Of a stretch of 11,186 nucleotides of DNA, positions 1-7,637 are shown in pieces (the stretch's first letter is position 1; each line of letters starts with the position of its first letter). The notes under the pieces were generated by a model. That model was not told the origin of the DNA. It was given only the letters and a program-made list of their open reading frames with translations, and did no database searches. The stretch lies in NCBI GenBank assembly GCA_902803015.1, contig CADCOL010000244.1:1-11186 (forward strand), in the 5' to 3' direction. The position numbers and the translations under genes are program-made. Source of the stretch: an uncultured Lachnospiraceae bacterium (lineage in GTDB: Bacteria > Bacillota > Clostridia > Lachnospirales > Lachnospiraceae).

Positions 1-795
1 GAGGCTTCGTTGACCAATGAGGAAATTCTCTATCATGAGTTCGGAGTGAATGCCGAGCTCTTAATTGACCATGCCTGGGGCTGGGAACCGGTTACGATTG
101 CAGAGATTAAAAAATACCGTCCCGAGAATAACTCCCTCTCCTCCGGTCAGGTTCTTTCCAGACCATACTCCTACGAGGAAGGACTGGTTGTCTTAAAAGA
201 GATGGCGGATTCGGCTGCCCTCGATCTTGTTGCCAAAGGTCTGGTTACAAAGCAGGTTGTATTACATGTCAATTACGAATCCTCCAAAGATTTGGAGAAA
301 ATGGCCTCCTACGGGCATGATGTTACCTTTGACCGATATGGTCGATTTACTGCAAAGCCCGCTCACGGTACGAAAAACTTAGGGTTGTATACCTCTTCTT
401 CGAAACTGATTACGGATGCCTTCGTGGAACTCTACGAAAAGTATGTTGACCCGAATCTGGGCGTAAAGAGATTTAATCTGGCTGTGAATTTTGTTATTTC
501 GGAAGCGGATGCTGCCCTGCTCGAGCAGGAAGAGGCAGCGAAGAAGGCGGACTCCTACGAGCAGTTGAGTCTGTTCGACCTTGCAGGTTCATCCGGTGTG
601 TCTGTCGACGCTGTCGACGCGCAGGCGGCCGAGGAAGCTCTCAAAAAGCGCCTCGAGAAGGAGAAACAGCTCCAGCTTGCCACCATCAAAATCAAAGAAA
701 AATACGGCCGCAATGCCATATTAAAAGGCACCGACTATTTAGACGGTGCCACAGCGCGTGAACGTAATGCTCAAATCGGAGGTCATAAAGCGTAA
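1..795 (+). CDS. Y-family DNA polymerase (DinB/UmuC, UvrX-like), 3' part, cut by window edge
   Basis: The frame is open from base 1 (Glu-Ala-Ser before the TTG at 10), so the TTG is an internal Leu codon and the gene begins outside the window; about 264 C-terminal codons are visible and the catalytic palm is missing. What is seen: a thumb-like helix-hairpin-helix stretch (LLIDHAWGWEP, then IAEIKKYRPENNSLSSGQVL), a little-finger region ending near VDPNLGVKRFNL, a beta-clamp-binding motif QLSLFDL (bases about 562-582), then a charged helix and a conserved-looking tail (YGRNAILKG, GATARERNAQIGGHKA). This tail and the YRPENNS stretch are typical of the UmuC/UvrX-type branch found in Firmicutes rather than classic DinB. 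Known role of the family: error-prone bypass of damaged template at the replication fork through the sliding clamp. The 3' end runs 13 bp into the convergent UPF0340 gene. Family assignment is firm; exact orthology is not. Confidence 0.9.
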   Translation, partial: EASLTNEEILYHEFGVNAELLIDHAWGWEPVTIAEIKKYRPENNSLSSGQVLSRPYSYEEGLVVLKEMADSAALDLVAKGLVTKQVVLHVNYESSKDLEKMASYGHDVTFDRYGRFTAKPAHGTKNLGLYTSSSKLITDAFVELYEKYVDPNLGVKRFNLAVNFVISEADAALLEQEEAAKKADSYEQLSLFDLAGSSGVSVDAVDAQAAEEALKKRLEKEKQLQLATIKIKEKYGRNAILKGTDYLDGATARERNAQIGGHKA

Positions 796-1325
796 CTGGT
801 TCTCTCTCCGCCGATATATTTTAAACGGCTTCTGCCGGCCAGAATATACGCTTTCCCGATATAATTGTTTTCGAGTTTCATCGGAACAACGACCGGCTTT
901 AAATGCATTCCAACCATTACTCCGCCGATATCGATTCCGACAACTGCCTTTGAAGCAACATCTTCTACCACAACCGGCTCTGCAAGCGATGCATAATGTT
1001 TCGTCGCAAATGCTCCGCCGGCTTTCTTTTTCGGTACCGCATTTACAATCGTAAATCCGTATTTCTCCGCCACACTTCTGTCCAGAACAAGCGCTCTGTT
1101 TAAGTGCTCGCAGCACTGTACCGCGATTTCATAATCCCCGAAAACTTCGGTTACCGCTTTATACAATTCGTCCGCGATATCTTCGCTGGAATTGGTACCG
1201 TATTTGTCCCCGAGAACCGTACTCGTTGAACAACCGATTACGAGAAGCTTCCCCATCTTCGGATCCAATCCTTCCCGGATTTCTTTCATCGTCTTAAGTG
1301 CCTGTTCGTATATGCTCTCTTCCAT
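783..1325 (-). CDS. ywlG: UPF0340 / TIGR01440 family protein (YwlG-like), function unknown
   Basis: A 180-residue protein, the usual length of this family. It matches the family pattern in order: a glycine/serine-rich loop GCSTSTVLGDKYGT (residues 31-44), QCCEHLNRALV (70-80) with a Cys-Cys-Glu-His core, KKKAGGAFAT (99-108), and DIGGVMVGMHLKPVVVP (132-148) close to the C-terminus. No signal peptide or membrane segment is visible, so it is probably cytoplasmic. No biochemical function can be assigned; the conserved Cys, Glu and His suggest a binding or catalytic site but that is inference. The start ATG has a purine-rich GGAAGGAAG ribosome site about 8 nt upstream. It is separated by 100 bp from the ATPase gene upstream and has its own candidate promoter in that gap. 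Its stop lies inside the last codons of the convergent polymerase gene, so the two transcripts must overlap. Confidence 0.9.
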   Translation of the reverse strand: MEESIYEQALKTMKEIREGLDPKMGKLLVIGCSTSTVLGDKYGTNSSEDIADELYKAVTEVFGDYEIAVQCCEHLNRALVLDRSVAEKYGFTIVNAVPKKKAGGAFATKHYASLAEPVVVEDVASKAVVGIDIGGVMVGMHLKPVVVPMKLENNYIGKAYILAGRSRLKYIGGERTSYAL

Positions 1326-1355
1326 TGCCGGTTCTTCCTTCCATCACATAATAAG

Positions 1356-1391
1356 ATTATTCATCTAACTAATTATCTTACTTATTATCTT
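1356..1391. repeat. Degenerate 12-bp tandem repeat in the UPF0340 leader
   Basis: Three adjacent 12-mers on the plus strand read ATTATTCATCTA, ACTAATTATCTT and ACTTATTATCTT; a fourth, poorer unit (GCTCATTATATC) continues into the -10 region. The last two full units differ at 2 of 12 positions. The tract is AT-rich and lies in the untranslated leader. It may be simple-sequence drift or a protein-binding tract; nothing in the window decides this. Confidence 0.5.
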
Positions 1392-1395
1392 GCTC

Positions 1396-1423
1396 ATTAT
1401 ATCTGTTTTTAATTATAATGCAA
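1396..1423 (-). promoter_or_regulatory. Candidate sigma-A promoter for the UPF0340 gene
   Basis: On the minus strand a weak -35 TTGCAT (1418-1423) is followed after 16 nt by a perfect -10 TATAAT (1396-1401). The -35 begins 2 bp after the stop codon of the ATPase gene. The predicted start would be near 1389, giving a leader of about 60 nt that contains the 12-bp tandem repeat. No terminator is visible between the two genes, so read-through from the upstream unit is also possible. Confidence 0.6.
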
Positions 1424-1425
1424 CC

Positions 1426-3882
1426 TCAAACTCTGTCCTCATGGCAGGTAAAATAGATAATCTGGTACTCCTTCGCAACCTCTTCGAGGAATTCCTTCGC
1501 GCCATGCAAATGGTCCGCATCCAGGTTTACGAATGGATCGTCCATGATGACCACGGGGCGTTCGTCCTTGTACATAACGTCCAAAAGCGCAAAGCGGATA
1601 CAGATTCCAATCATGTCGGAATAGCCCTCGCTCTGGGTATGTACGCTGTGAAATGCGCCCTCTTCTTTTTTGAAGAAGTTCATGTCCGCATCCACGCGGA
1701 ATTCTCCGGGTTCGGCATCCTTCGATGCCATGATTTCATAATATTTGTCGAAGGAATCTTTAATCGGACTCATGAATCTTGCGATAAAGCTTTCCTTCGA
1801 CTTTTGGAGATAATCACGCGTCTTTGTAAGAAGCTCGTAGCGGCGTTTCATCTCTTCGTACCTCTCCGCCTTCGCATCCCTGCGTTCACGGATTTCATCG
1901 ATGCCCTCAAGCTGCTGATACGTATTCTCCAGCGTACGCTCGTACATGCTGATATGTGCGGCCTTCTCGTCAAGTTTTTCCTGGATGGAGCGAAGTTTGG
2001 CATTGAGTAACTCAATACGTTCGTCGCAGGTATATGTATCCACTACAGGCGACTCAGTTTCCGAAACCCCGGATAGCGTTTCACCAACAGCCACAAACGG
2101 CTGAGTACTTTCCGCACCTGCCATCTCCGCACGCATCCGCTCCAGTTCTTCTTCCTGCTTCACTTTCTGCGAAGAAACTTCCCTGTACTCGCTCAAACGA
2201 CTCTTCATTTCATCCAGCAAATCTTCCGCGCCGTTTCCGGAATACAGCAAATCATACCTGCCAAGAAATTCTTTCACGCCGGCTTCCAACGCGGATATGC
2301 GCGAATCATCGTTTGCAAGTTTTTCCTGCAGCGCTTTAATCTCTTCTTCGCACTTGCCCATTGCTTCCTTCTGCTTTGCGATATCTTCATCGTAATGCGA
2401 TGTATCCTGCGGCATTTCAAGCACGGGCTGTGACTGCAGAATATCCGGAATTACGGGCGGTGTTGGCGGCATCTGTACGGGTGCTTTGGGAAGTTCCGGC
2501 AGATTGCTCATATCCGGTTTTGCACTGACAAATGTCAGCACCAACAGAAGAATTCCGAGCACAATCAGCACTGCCGACGCTATTGACAAAAACATCGGGT
2601 AATGATTCACAAGCCCGAGAATCAGCCCCAAAACACCGATTAAAGTGACCGCTACACCTGTCACAAGCATTCCCGTGGAAGGCTTCTTTTTCGCCATGGC
2701 AAGGGCACGAAGTTCTTCCGCCTTGTGAAGCTTCTCTTCATACTCTTTCTGCTTTTTATGAAAAGCGGCTACATCCTCTTCGTACGCCTTCTTTTCATTC
2801 TCAAAACGCGCCTTTGCAAGCTCGATTTCATCTTTCTTTTTCTGATTCTCGACAATCAGTCTTGCACGCTTCTCTTCCTTCGCTTCCTTATCTTTGCGAA
2901 GTTCGGAGATCGCAGTATCCATCGCCGTGGCAGCCTTGCGTTTGCTCTCAATTTCCACGCCCAGAGAATCTTTTTCCTTCAAAAGATCCTTCACCGAATC
3001 GCAATCATCCTGCGCTTTTTTAATTTCATCCTCGGCCGGAACATTTTTCTTAAAATACGAATCCAGCCTGTCGAAACGCGCTTTCGTTTCTTCATACAAA
3101 CGCTTTACCGCCTGCATTGCGGCGATTTTACTCTTTTGTTCGCCTAAAGTCTCCTGCTCTTTTAAAGCCGCAACACGCTGCGCCTTAAGTTCTGCCTCTT
3201 CGTCTTTTTCTATCTGTTTGTTCGAAAGAATTCCCGCAAGCTGGTCTTCGAGCGACTTGCGCTTTTTGACTTCCTCATCGAGTGCACGTATTTCTTCGTT
3301 CAGCTGATACAAACCGCCGTTTTTCTTCTTCGGCGAATTTGCATTCAGATAGTCTTTGAGCTGTCCTTCGACCGCATCGTAATTATTTAAATCATTGGTC
3401 TGCGAAAGCGCGGAAACCTTGGAACTGATGGTGGAATTCACGCCGTCGTATTTTAAAAGATCATGGGCAATAAAGCTGGTCTTTCGAAACGACTCACTGT
3501 CGATTCCGAAAAGCTCCACGCCGATATTTGCGGAAAAATCCGTGCTCGGAAGTCCGGTCACGGTATCAAAAAGTTCAAACGTCATGTCGGCATCTCTGGA
3601 GCCGAAATCGCGGATTAAGGTATAGTTTTTTCCGTTTGATTCAAATACAATCTCACCGCCGAAATGCCCTCTGTTCCATGGCTGATAACGCATGCGGTCA
3701 TTCTCCGAAAGGTCTTTTTTACGCGCACCTTCCAAACCGTAAAACATGCAGCGGATAAATGCGGCAAGTGTCGATTTGCCCCGGCCGTTATCCTGCAGAA
3801 TCACGTTGCTGCCTTCCCTTAAATCAAGGTCGTAATCGGAAAGGACGCCGAAGTTTTCAATTCGAATATGATGAATTCTCAT
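1426..3882 (-). CDS. SbcC/Rad50-like AAA ATPase with central membrane hairpin (YhaN/COG4717-like)
   Basis: An 818-residue ABC/SMC-type ATPase. N-terminal half-site: MRIHHIRIENFGVL and a Walker A-like loop DNGRGKST (residues 31-38); the first Gly of the GxxxxGK[ST] consensus is Gln30. Long charged coiled coil at about 190-400, then two hydrophobic segments (about 404-425 and 431-453) with a short turn, a Pro-rich linker (about 461-490), and a second coiled coil (about 495-700). C-terminal half-site: signature-like SEGYSD (751-756), Walker B VVIMDDPF (777-784) with Asp782 where many relatives have Glu, NLD D-loop, and His814 in TCHEDR. The layout fits a Rad50/SbcC fold in which the coil apex is a membrane hairpin, not a CxxC zinc hook. 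Its ATG overlaps the stop of the SbcD-like gene (ATGA), with a GAGAGGAGAGG ribosome site inside that gene, so the two are translationally coupled and probably form a complex. Role in DNA-end processing is inferred from family and partner. Confidence 0.88.
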   Translation of the reverse strand: MRIHHIRIENFGVLSDYDLDLREGSNVILQDNGRGKSTLAAFIRCMFYGLEGARKKDLSENDRMRYQPWNRGHFGGEIVFESNGKNYTLIRDFGSRDADMTFELFDTVTGLPSTDFSANIGVELFGIDSESFRKTSFIAHDLLKYDGVNSTISSKVSALSQTNDLNNYDAVEGQLKDYLNANSPKKKNGGLYQLNEEIRALDEEVKKRKSLEDQLAGILSNKQIEKDEEAELKAQRVAALKEQETLGEQKSKIAAMQAVKRLYEETKARFDRLDSYFKKNVPAEDEIKKAQDDCDSVKDLLKEKDSLGVEIESKRKAATAMDTAISELRKDKEAKEEKRARLIVENQKKKDEIELAKARFENEKKAYEEDVAAFHKKQKEYEEKLHKAEELRALAMAKKKPSTGMLVTGVAVTLIGVLGLILGLVNHYPMFLSIASAVLIVLGILLLVLTFVSAKPDMSNLPELPKAPVQMPPTPPVIPDILQSQPVLEMPQDTSHYDEDIAKQKEAMGKCEEEIKALQEKLANDDSRISALEAGVKEFLGRYDLLYSGNGAEDLLDEMKSRLSEYREVSSQKVKQEEELERMRAEMAGAESTQPFVAVGETLSGVSETESPVVDTYTCDERIELLNAKLRSIQEKLDEKAAHISMYERTLENTYQQLEGIDEIRERRDAKAERYEEMKRRYELLTKTRDYLQKSKESFIARFMSPIKDSFDKYYEIMASKDAEPGEFRVDADMNFFKKEEGAFHSVHTQSEGYSDMIGICIRFALLDVMYKDERPVVIMDDPFVNLDADHLHGAKEFLEEVAKEYQIIYFTCHEDRV

Positions 3883-5021
3883 GACAACCTCTCCTCTCCC
3901 GACAGCAGTCTGATTCCGAGCGCAATCATTTCGGATGCCTCGGATTCGCTTAATTCGTCACGGTCTGCTGCCGCTTTGACCATGCGCACATACTCGCCTT
4001 TTAAGGACATGTCCGCCGCGAATTTATCATAATCGATGCGTGGACGCGTTCCGTCCTTTACCCGCACCAGATAATAGGTATCGTTCAGAATATGCGCAAT
4101 GTAAGCCTTGTCAAAATGCACATCAAGCTCCGTCTCTCCGACGAGACGAACCTTTACAAGATCCTTTGCGAGAATACCGGCATTCTCCATTTCCTCGCGA
4201 ATCAAAGCAATCGCGTCGTCATTCGTAAGCGAAGTCGAAACATCCACGGAAATATCGTAAATGATGCGCTGTGCAAACGGCACGAATCGGACATCCAAAT
4301 GACCGTCTTCAATCGTTAAAAGATTAAAACCTCTCGGTCCGATTTCATCGAATCCGCGTCCTTCCGGACAGCCGCAGTACGAATAGGTGCCGCGCGCGTC
4401 GAGTTGTGCGATTTTAGGCTGATGGATGTGTCCCAGGGCAAGATAATCGATGCCGCGGTTACGATACGCACGTATCGGGATAACGGCAAAGTCGCTCCCA
4501 ACGTCATGACCACCCGCGGAATCCGCTTCCTGCCCGTGCAGCATCACGATGTTCATTTTCGCCTGATTTAAGGCCAGAGACGCTTCAAGGGCAGAATTAT
4601 TGTCCTTCGTCACTTCCGCGCCCGTAATGAGCACCTCCGTGCCGTCAGATCCCCTGAAAGGATATGTGGTCCATGTTTCTCCGAAGAGTTTTAAATTCTC
4701 GGGAAGATTTCCGTGAATACGTTCCCTGAAATCATTTAAGAAAGACCCCGCGTCATGATTGCCGCGAAGATAGAAAAATGTAATCCCCGGATTATTCACA
4801 ACCGCGCTGATAACCACATCGCGCGCCGTAGCGGAAATTGAGCGCATATCAAATAAATCTCCCGCAATCAGAATTGCGTCTACGCCGTTTGATACGGCAT
4901 AATGCACGATATTCTGAAAGGTCGAAAGAAGTTCGTTCTTTCTCTGCGCCGCCTTCGCGTCATCGAAATGACGGTTCATGCGCGAGTCCAGATGTAAGTC
5001 TGCGGTGTGTATGATTTTCAC
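3879..5021 (-). CDS. SbcD/Mre11-like DNA repair exonuclease (YhaO-like metallophosphoesterase)
   Basis: A 380-residue calcineurin-like phosphoesterase with all expected metal-binding motifs: HTADLHLDS (Asp8, His10), GDLFD (Asp55), RGNHD (Asn88, His89), LHGQ (His162) and GHIH (His198, His200). A C-terminal region of about 130 residues follows the nuclease core, as in SbcD/YhaO proteins. I place the start at the GTG ending at 5021, giving VKIIHTADLH as in the family, because AAAGGA lies 8 nt upstream. An in-frame ATG at 5064-5066 would add 15 residues (MTVANRGIPEERTPS) that lack family similarity and would have no good ribosome site. The gene is first in a two-gene unit: its TGA overlaps the ATG of the SbcC-like ATPase by 4 bp. 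Known role of the family: Mn-dependent exo/endonuclease acting with an SbcC/Rad50-type ATPase on DNA ends. Activity here is inferred from intact motifs. Confidence 0.92.
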   Translation of the reverse strand: MKIIHTADLHLDSRMNRHFDDAKAAQRKNELLSTFQNIVHYAVSNGVDAILIAGDLFDMRSISATARDVVISAVVNNPGITFFYLRGNHDAGSFLNDFRERIHGNLPENLKLFGETWTTYPFRGSDGTEVLITGAEVTKDNNSALEASLALNQAKMNIVMLHGQEADSAGGHDVGSDFAVIPIRAYRNRGIDYLALGHIHQPKIAQLDARGTYSYCGCPEGRGFDEIGPRGFNLLTIEDGHLDVRFVPFAQRIIYDISVDVSTSLTNDDAIALIREEMENAGILAKDLVKVRLVGETELDVHFDKAYIAHILNDTYYLVRVKDGTRPRIDYDKFAADMSLKGEYVRMVKAAADRDELSESEASEMIALGIRLLSGEERLS

Positions 5022-5029
5022 AGATGGTG

Positions 5030-5035
5030 TCCTTT
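5030..5035 (-). promoter_or_regulatory. Ribosome binding site that decides the GTG start of the SbcD-like gene
   Basis: AAAGGA on the minus strand, 8 nt before the GTG at 5019-5021. The alternative upstream ATG (5064-5066) lies only about 13 nt downstream of the predicted transcription start and has no comparable site. Confidence 0.75.
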
Positions 5036-5085
5036 CTTCAGGGATGCCCCGGTTCGCAACCGTCAAAGTCCTTCACTACACTTCT

Positions 5086-5114
5086 ATCCTACCACATCTT
5101 AATCCACAAATCAA
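5086..5114 (-). promoter_or_regulatory. Candidate extended -10 promoter for the SbcD-like/SbcC-like unit
   Basis: Minus strand: -35 TTGATT (5109-5114), 17-nt spacer, -10 TAGGAT (5086-5091) preceded by TGG, an extended -10 element that would compensate for the imperfect hexamers. Predicted start near 5079, leader about 58 nt. The -35 directly abuts the T-run of the fru operon terminator, so one unit ends and the next begins within about 10 bp. Confidence 0.65.
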
Positions 5115-5115
5115 C

Positions 5116-5156
5116 AAAAAACAGAACAGATGTTCTGATATCTGTCCTGTTTTTTT
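5116..5156 (-). terminator. Intrinsic terminator of the fru-pts operon
   Basis: Minus-strand transcript: A-run, stem ACAGGACAGAT, 8-nt loop (ATCAGAAC), stem ATCTGTTCTGT, then a run of six U. The 11-bp stem is complete in this direction with one G-U pair; read on the plus strand the same position is an A-C mismatch, so the hairpin fits minus-strand transcription better. It sits about 45 bp past the stop of the DeoR-family gene. Confidence 0.9.
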
Positions 5157-5199
5157 CTTGCCTGTTTTACTTGTTAACTAACCCGGTTTCGCAGCGGGC

Positions 5200-5952
5200 C
5201 TATTTCACAACCAGCACCCGGCACTTCTTATCATATTTTTCAACCGGTTTTCTGTCGGTGATGACCTGCGCGCAGGTTGCTTCGCCGAACGATACGGTGC
5301 TGACCACTCCGAACTTGTCATGGTCCGCCAGAATGTAGCAGCGGTCCTCTTCGGTGCAGCTCATTGCCACGCGTTTCATGGTCGCCTCGCGGATATCCGG
5401 TGTCGTAAATCCTTTGCGGACGCTGATTCCGTTCGTTCCGAAGAACCCTGTCGAGAAGTGGTATTTCTGAAGCGACAGAATTGCCGTTTCGCCGACCACC
5501 GCCTCCGTGGTTTCCTTCAGTTCCCCGCCAATCAGGAACACCTTGAATCCTTTGAGTGCCATTACTCTGGCATGCGCCACGGCATTCGTGATATAAACCG
5601 CATCCTTTTCATTCAGCGCTTCACACAGAAACGCGGTGGACGTTCCGGAATCGATATACACGTAATCGCCGGGCCGGATCAGGCTTGCCGCATACTCTCC
5701 GATCCGCTTCTTTTCCGCACTGTTCATGGTGCTTTTCTGTGCCATCGAGAGTTCGTCGAATGTGACGTTTTCATTGATGGCAAGCGCGCCGCCGAAAACC
5801 TTAATCAGTTTTCCTTCGCGGTCAAGCTCCGTGATGTCGCGGCGAATCGTGGATTCGGAGGCATCCAGCATCTCTTTTAGTTCACTTAACGTGGCACTGT
5901 TTTGTTCGTTTACAATATTCAGGATTTGCAGTTTTCGACTTTCCGAAAGCAT
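5200..5952 (-). CDS. fruR: DeoR/GlpR-family transcriptional regulator, probable fructose operon repressor
   Basis: A 250-residue DeoR-family protein of standard length. N-terminal winged helix-turn-helix: SESRKLQILNIV, then TLSELKEMLDASESTIRRD (residues 21-39) and LDREGKLIKVFGGA (43-56). C-terminal sugar-phosphate sensor domain with DSGTST (101-106), TNAVAHA (122-128), IGGELKETTEAVVG (141-154) and ADHDKFG (209-215). The family normally binds a phosphorylated sugar intermediate that relieves repression. Here it is the last gene of the operon, 24 bp after ptsI, with GGGAGAG ahead of the ATG, and is followed by the operon terminator. Position makes it the likely regulator of fruK-fruA-ptsH-ptsI and of itself, with fructose 1-phosphate (or 1,6-bisphosphate) as the likely signal. 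Family is certain; the name fruR and the effector are inferred from context. Confidence 0.88.
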   Translation of the reverse strand: MLSESRKLQILNIVNEQNSATLSELKEMLDASESTIRRDITELDREGKLIKVFGGALAINENVTFDELSMAQKSTMNSAEKKRIGEYAASLIRPGDYVYIDSGTSTAFLCEALNEKDAVYITNAVAHARVMALKGFKVFLIGGELKETTEAVVGETAILSLQKYHFSTGFFGTNGISVRKGFTTPDIREATMKRVAMSCTEEDRCYILADHDKFGVVSTVSFGEATCAQVITDRKPVEKYDKKCRVLVVK

Positions 5953-5976
5953 AATTTCTCTCCCAAAAATAGAATC

Positions 5977-7626
5977 CTAAATCTTAGATTTTTTGTACTC
6001 GCTCACATCGGTCTCGAGCACGATTTTACGAAGGGGCAGAATCCGTCCCGGCGATACGGAAAGTTCATCAAATCCCATTGCCAGGAATTCCTTCGTAAGC
6101 GTTAAATCCGCACCGAGTTCGCCGCAGATTCCAGCCCACGCACCGTGCCGGTGTGCCGCATCCACAATCATCTGAAGCATCTTCAGAATTGCCGGCTGAT
6201 GCGAGTCATAGAACTTCTCAAGCGAGTCGTTCTGACGGTCGATTGCAAGCGTATACTGCGTTAAATCGTTGGTGCCGACGGAGAAGAAATCCACTTCTTT
6301 TGCGAGTTCGTCCGCTACCATTACCGCAGCCGGCGTCTCAATCATGATACCGAGTTCAATCTCTTTATCATACGCGATGCCGTCCGCTTCCAGCTCTGCC
6401 TTGACTTCTTCGACAATCTTCTTAATCTCCTGCACTTCCCAAAGAGAAATAATCATCGGGAACATGATTGCGATTTTACCGAATGCCGATGCACGAAGAA
6501 TCGCGCGAAGCTGCGTCTTAAATACCTCCGGACGAGTTAAGCAGATACGAATTGCGCGAAGTCCCATCGCGGGATTCTCTTCCTTCGGAAGTTCAAAATA
6601 GTCCGCCTGCTTATCCGCTCCGATATCCAGCGTACGGATAATGACTTTCTTTCCCGCAAGCGTCTGCGCAACGGTCTTGTAAATCGCAAACTGCTCATCC
6701 TCGGTCGGATAATGATCGGAACCGAGATAGATGAATTCGGAACGGAACAGTCCGATTCCGCCGGCATCATTTTTCATTACGAGTGCTAAGTCCTTCGTGT
6801 TTCCGATATTTGCATACAGGTTGATATGCTGTCCGTCGAGCGTTACGTTATCCTTGCCGCGAAGCTGCTCAAGCAATGCTTTCTTCTCTGCTTCTTCGTC
6901 AAAAATCTTCTGCTTCGCCGCCATGGTTTCCGCATCGGGGTCCACGTAAACTTTGCCTTCAAAGCCGTCCACGATGGCCATTTTGCCGTCTACGGAATCG
7001 TCTAACGGAATGTCGCAACCGATCATTGCAGGAATGTTCATCGTCTTTGCAAGAATCGAGGTATGCGAATTTGCCGAACCGTGTACGGTTACAAACGAAA
7101 GAATCATATCTTTGTCCATCTGCACGGTTTCACTCGGTGCCAGGTCGTCCGCCACCACGATGACGGGTTCGTTTGCCTGAATGCCGCCGCTTGCTTTGCC
7201 GGATAAAACGTTAATCAGTCGCTCGGAAATATCATGCATATCCGCTGCACGTCCGCGGAAATATTCATCTTCCATGTCTAAAAACATCTGGGCAAAATTG
7301 TCACCCGTCTGTGCCACGGCATACTCCGCATTGACCGATTCGCTGCGGATGATATTTTCCACGGAGTCGATATAATCGCCGTCTTCGAGCATCATCTGAT
7401 GTGCTTCAAACACACCCGCGCCGTCTTCGCCGACTTCCTTCAAAGCCTTTTCATAAAGGACGCCGAGCTGCTCGATGGCTGTTTCTTTTGCTTCGTGATA
7501 TCTTGCAATTTCCGCTTCGGGATCGTCGATGTGAACGCGCTTTACCTGGGAATCATCCTTGCGATAAACGCTTAAGCGTCCGATGGCGATGCCGCCGAAA
7601 ACGGATTTGCCGGTATAAATAGTCAT
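5977..7626 (-). CDS. ptsI: PTS Enzyme I (phosphoenolpyruvate-protein phosphotransferase)
   Basis: A 549-residue Enzyme I, near the usual 540-575. It takes phosphate from PEP onto a histidine and passes it to HPr. Visible features: an N-terminal HPr-binding region, then the phosphohistidine loop HGSANSHTSILA with the active His188, MNIPAMIG after it, and the C-terminal PEP/pyruvate TIM-barrel domain with GLFRSEF (Arg295), RTLDIGADK (Arg331), MIETPAA (Glu430), the signature DFFSVGTNDLTQYTLA (446-461) and AGICGELGAD with Cys501 as general acid. All catalytic residues appear intact. It starts 11 bp after the ptsH stop codon, and the stop TAA runs straight into AGGAGG, so ptsI is translated in coupling with ptsH. 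The active-site loop reads HGSANSH rather than the GGRTSH of bacilli, a variant I associate with clostridia from memory. Confidence 0.97.
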   Translation of the reverse strand: MTIYTGKSVFGGIAIGRLSVYRKDDSQVKRVHIDDPEAEIARYHEAKETAIEQLGVLYEKALKEVGEDGAGVFEAHQMMLEDGDYIDSVENIIRSESVNAEYAVAQTGDNFAQMFLDMEDEYFRGRAADMHDISERLINVLSGKASGGIQANEPVIVVADDLAPSETVQMDKDMILSFVTVHGSANSHTSILAKTMNIPAMIGCDIPLDDSVDGKMAIVDGFEGKVYVDPDAETMAAKQKIFDEEAEKKALLEQLRGKDNVTLDGQHINLYANIGNTKDLALVMKNDAGGIGLFRSEFIYLGSDHYPTEDEQFAIYKTVAQTLAGKKVIIRTLDIGADKQADYFELPKEENPAMGLRAIRICLTRPEVFKTQLRAILRASAFGKIAIMFPMIISLWEVQEIKKIVEEVKAELEADGIAYDKEIELGIMIETPAAVMVADELAKEVDFFSVGTNDLTQYTLAIDRQNDSLEKFYDSHQPAILKMLQMIVDAAHRHGAWAGICGELGADLTLTKEFLAMGFDELSVSPGRILPLRKIVLETDVSEYKKSKI

Positions 7627-7637
7627 AGGCGCCTCCT

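Noticed and set aside
727..750. GGCACC ... GGTGCC inverted repeat as a terminator for the polymerase gene
   Set aside because: It lies inside the coding sequence about 45 bp before the stop and is not followed by a T-run; the stem is only 6 bp with a 12-nt loop.
805..845. GCCG/CGGC hairpins just past the polymerase stop
   Set aside because: Short stems without a T-run, located inside the UPF0340 coding sequence; not convincing as a terminator.
1390..2010. 206-residue open frame on the plus strand opposite the ATPase C-terminus
   Set aside because: It is antisense to a well-supported gene, shows no recognisable family pattern, and its hydrophobic look follows from the complement of a charged coiled-coil gene.
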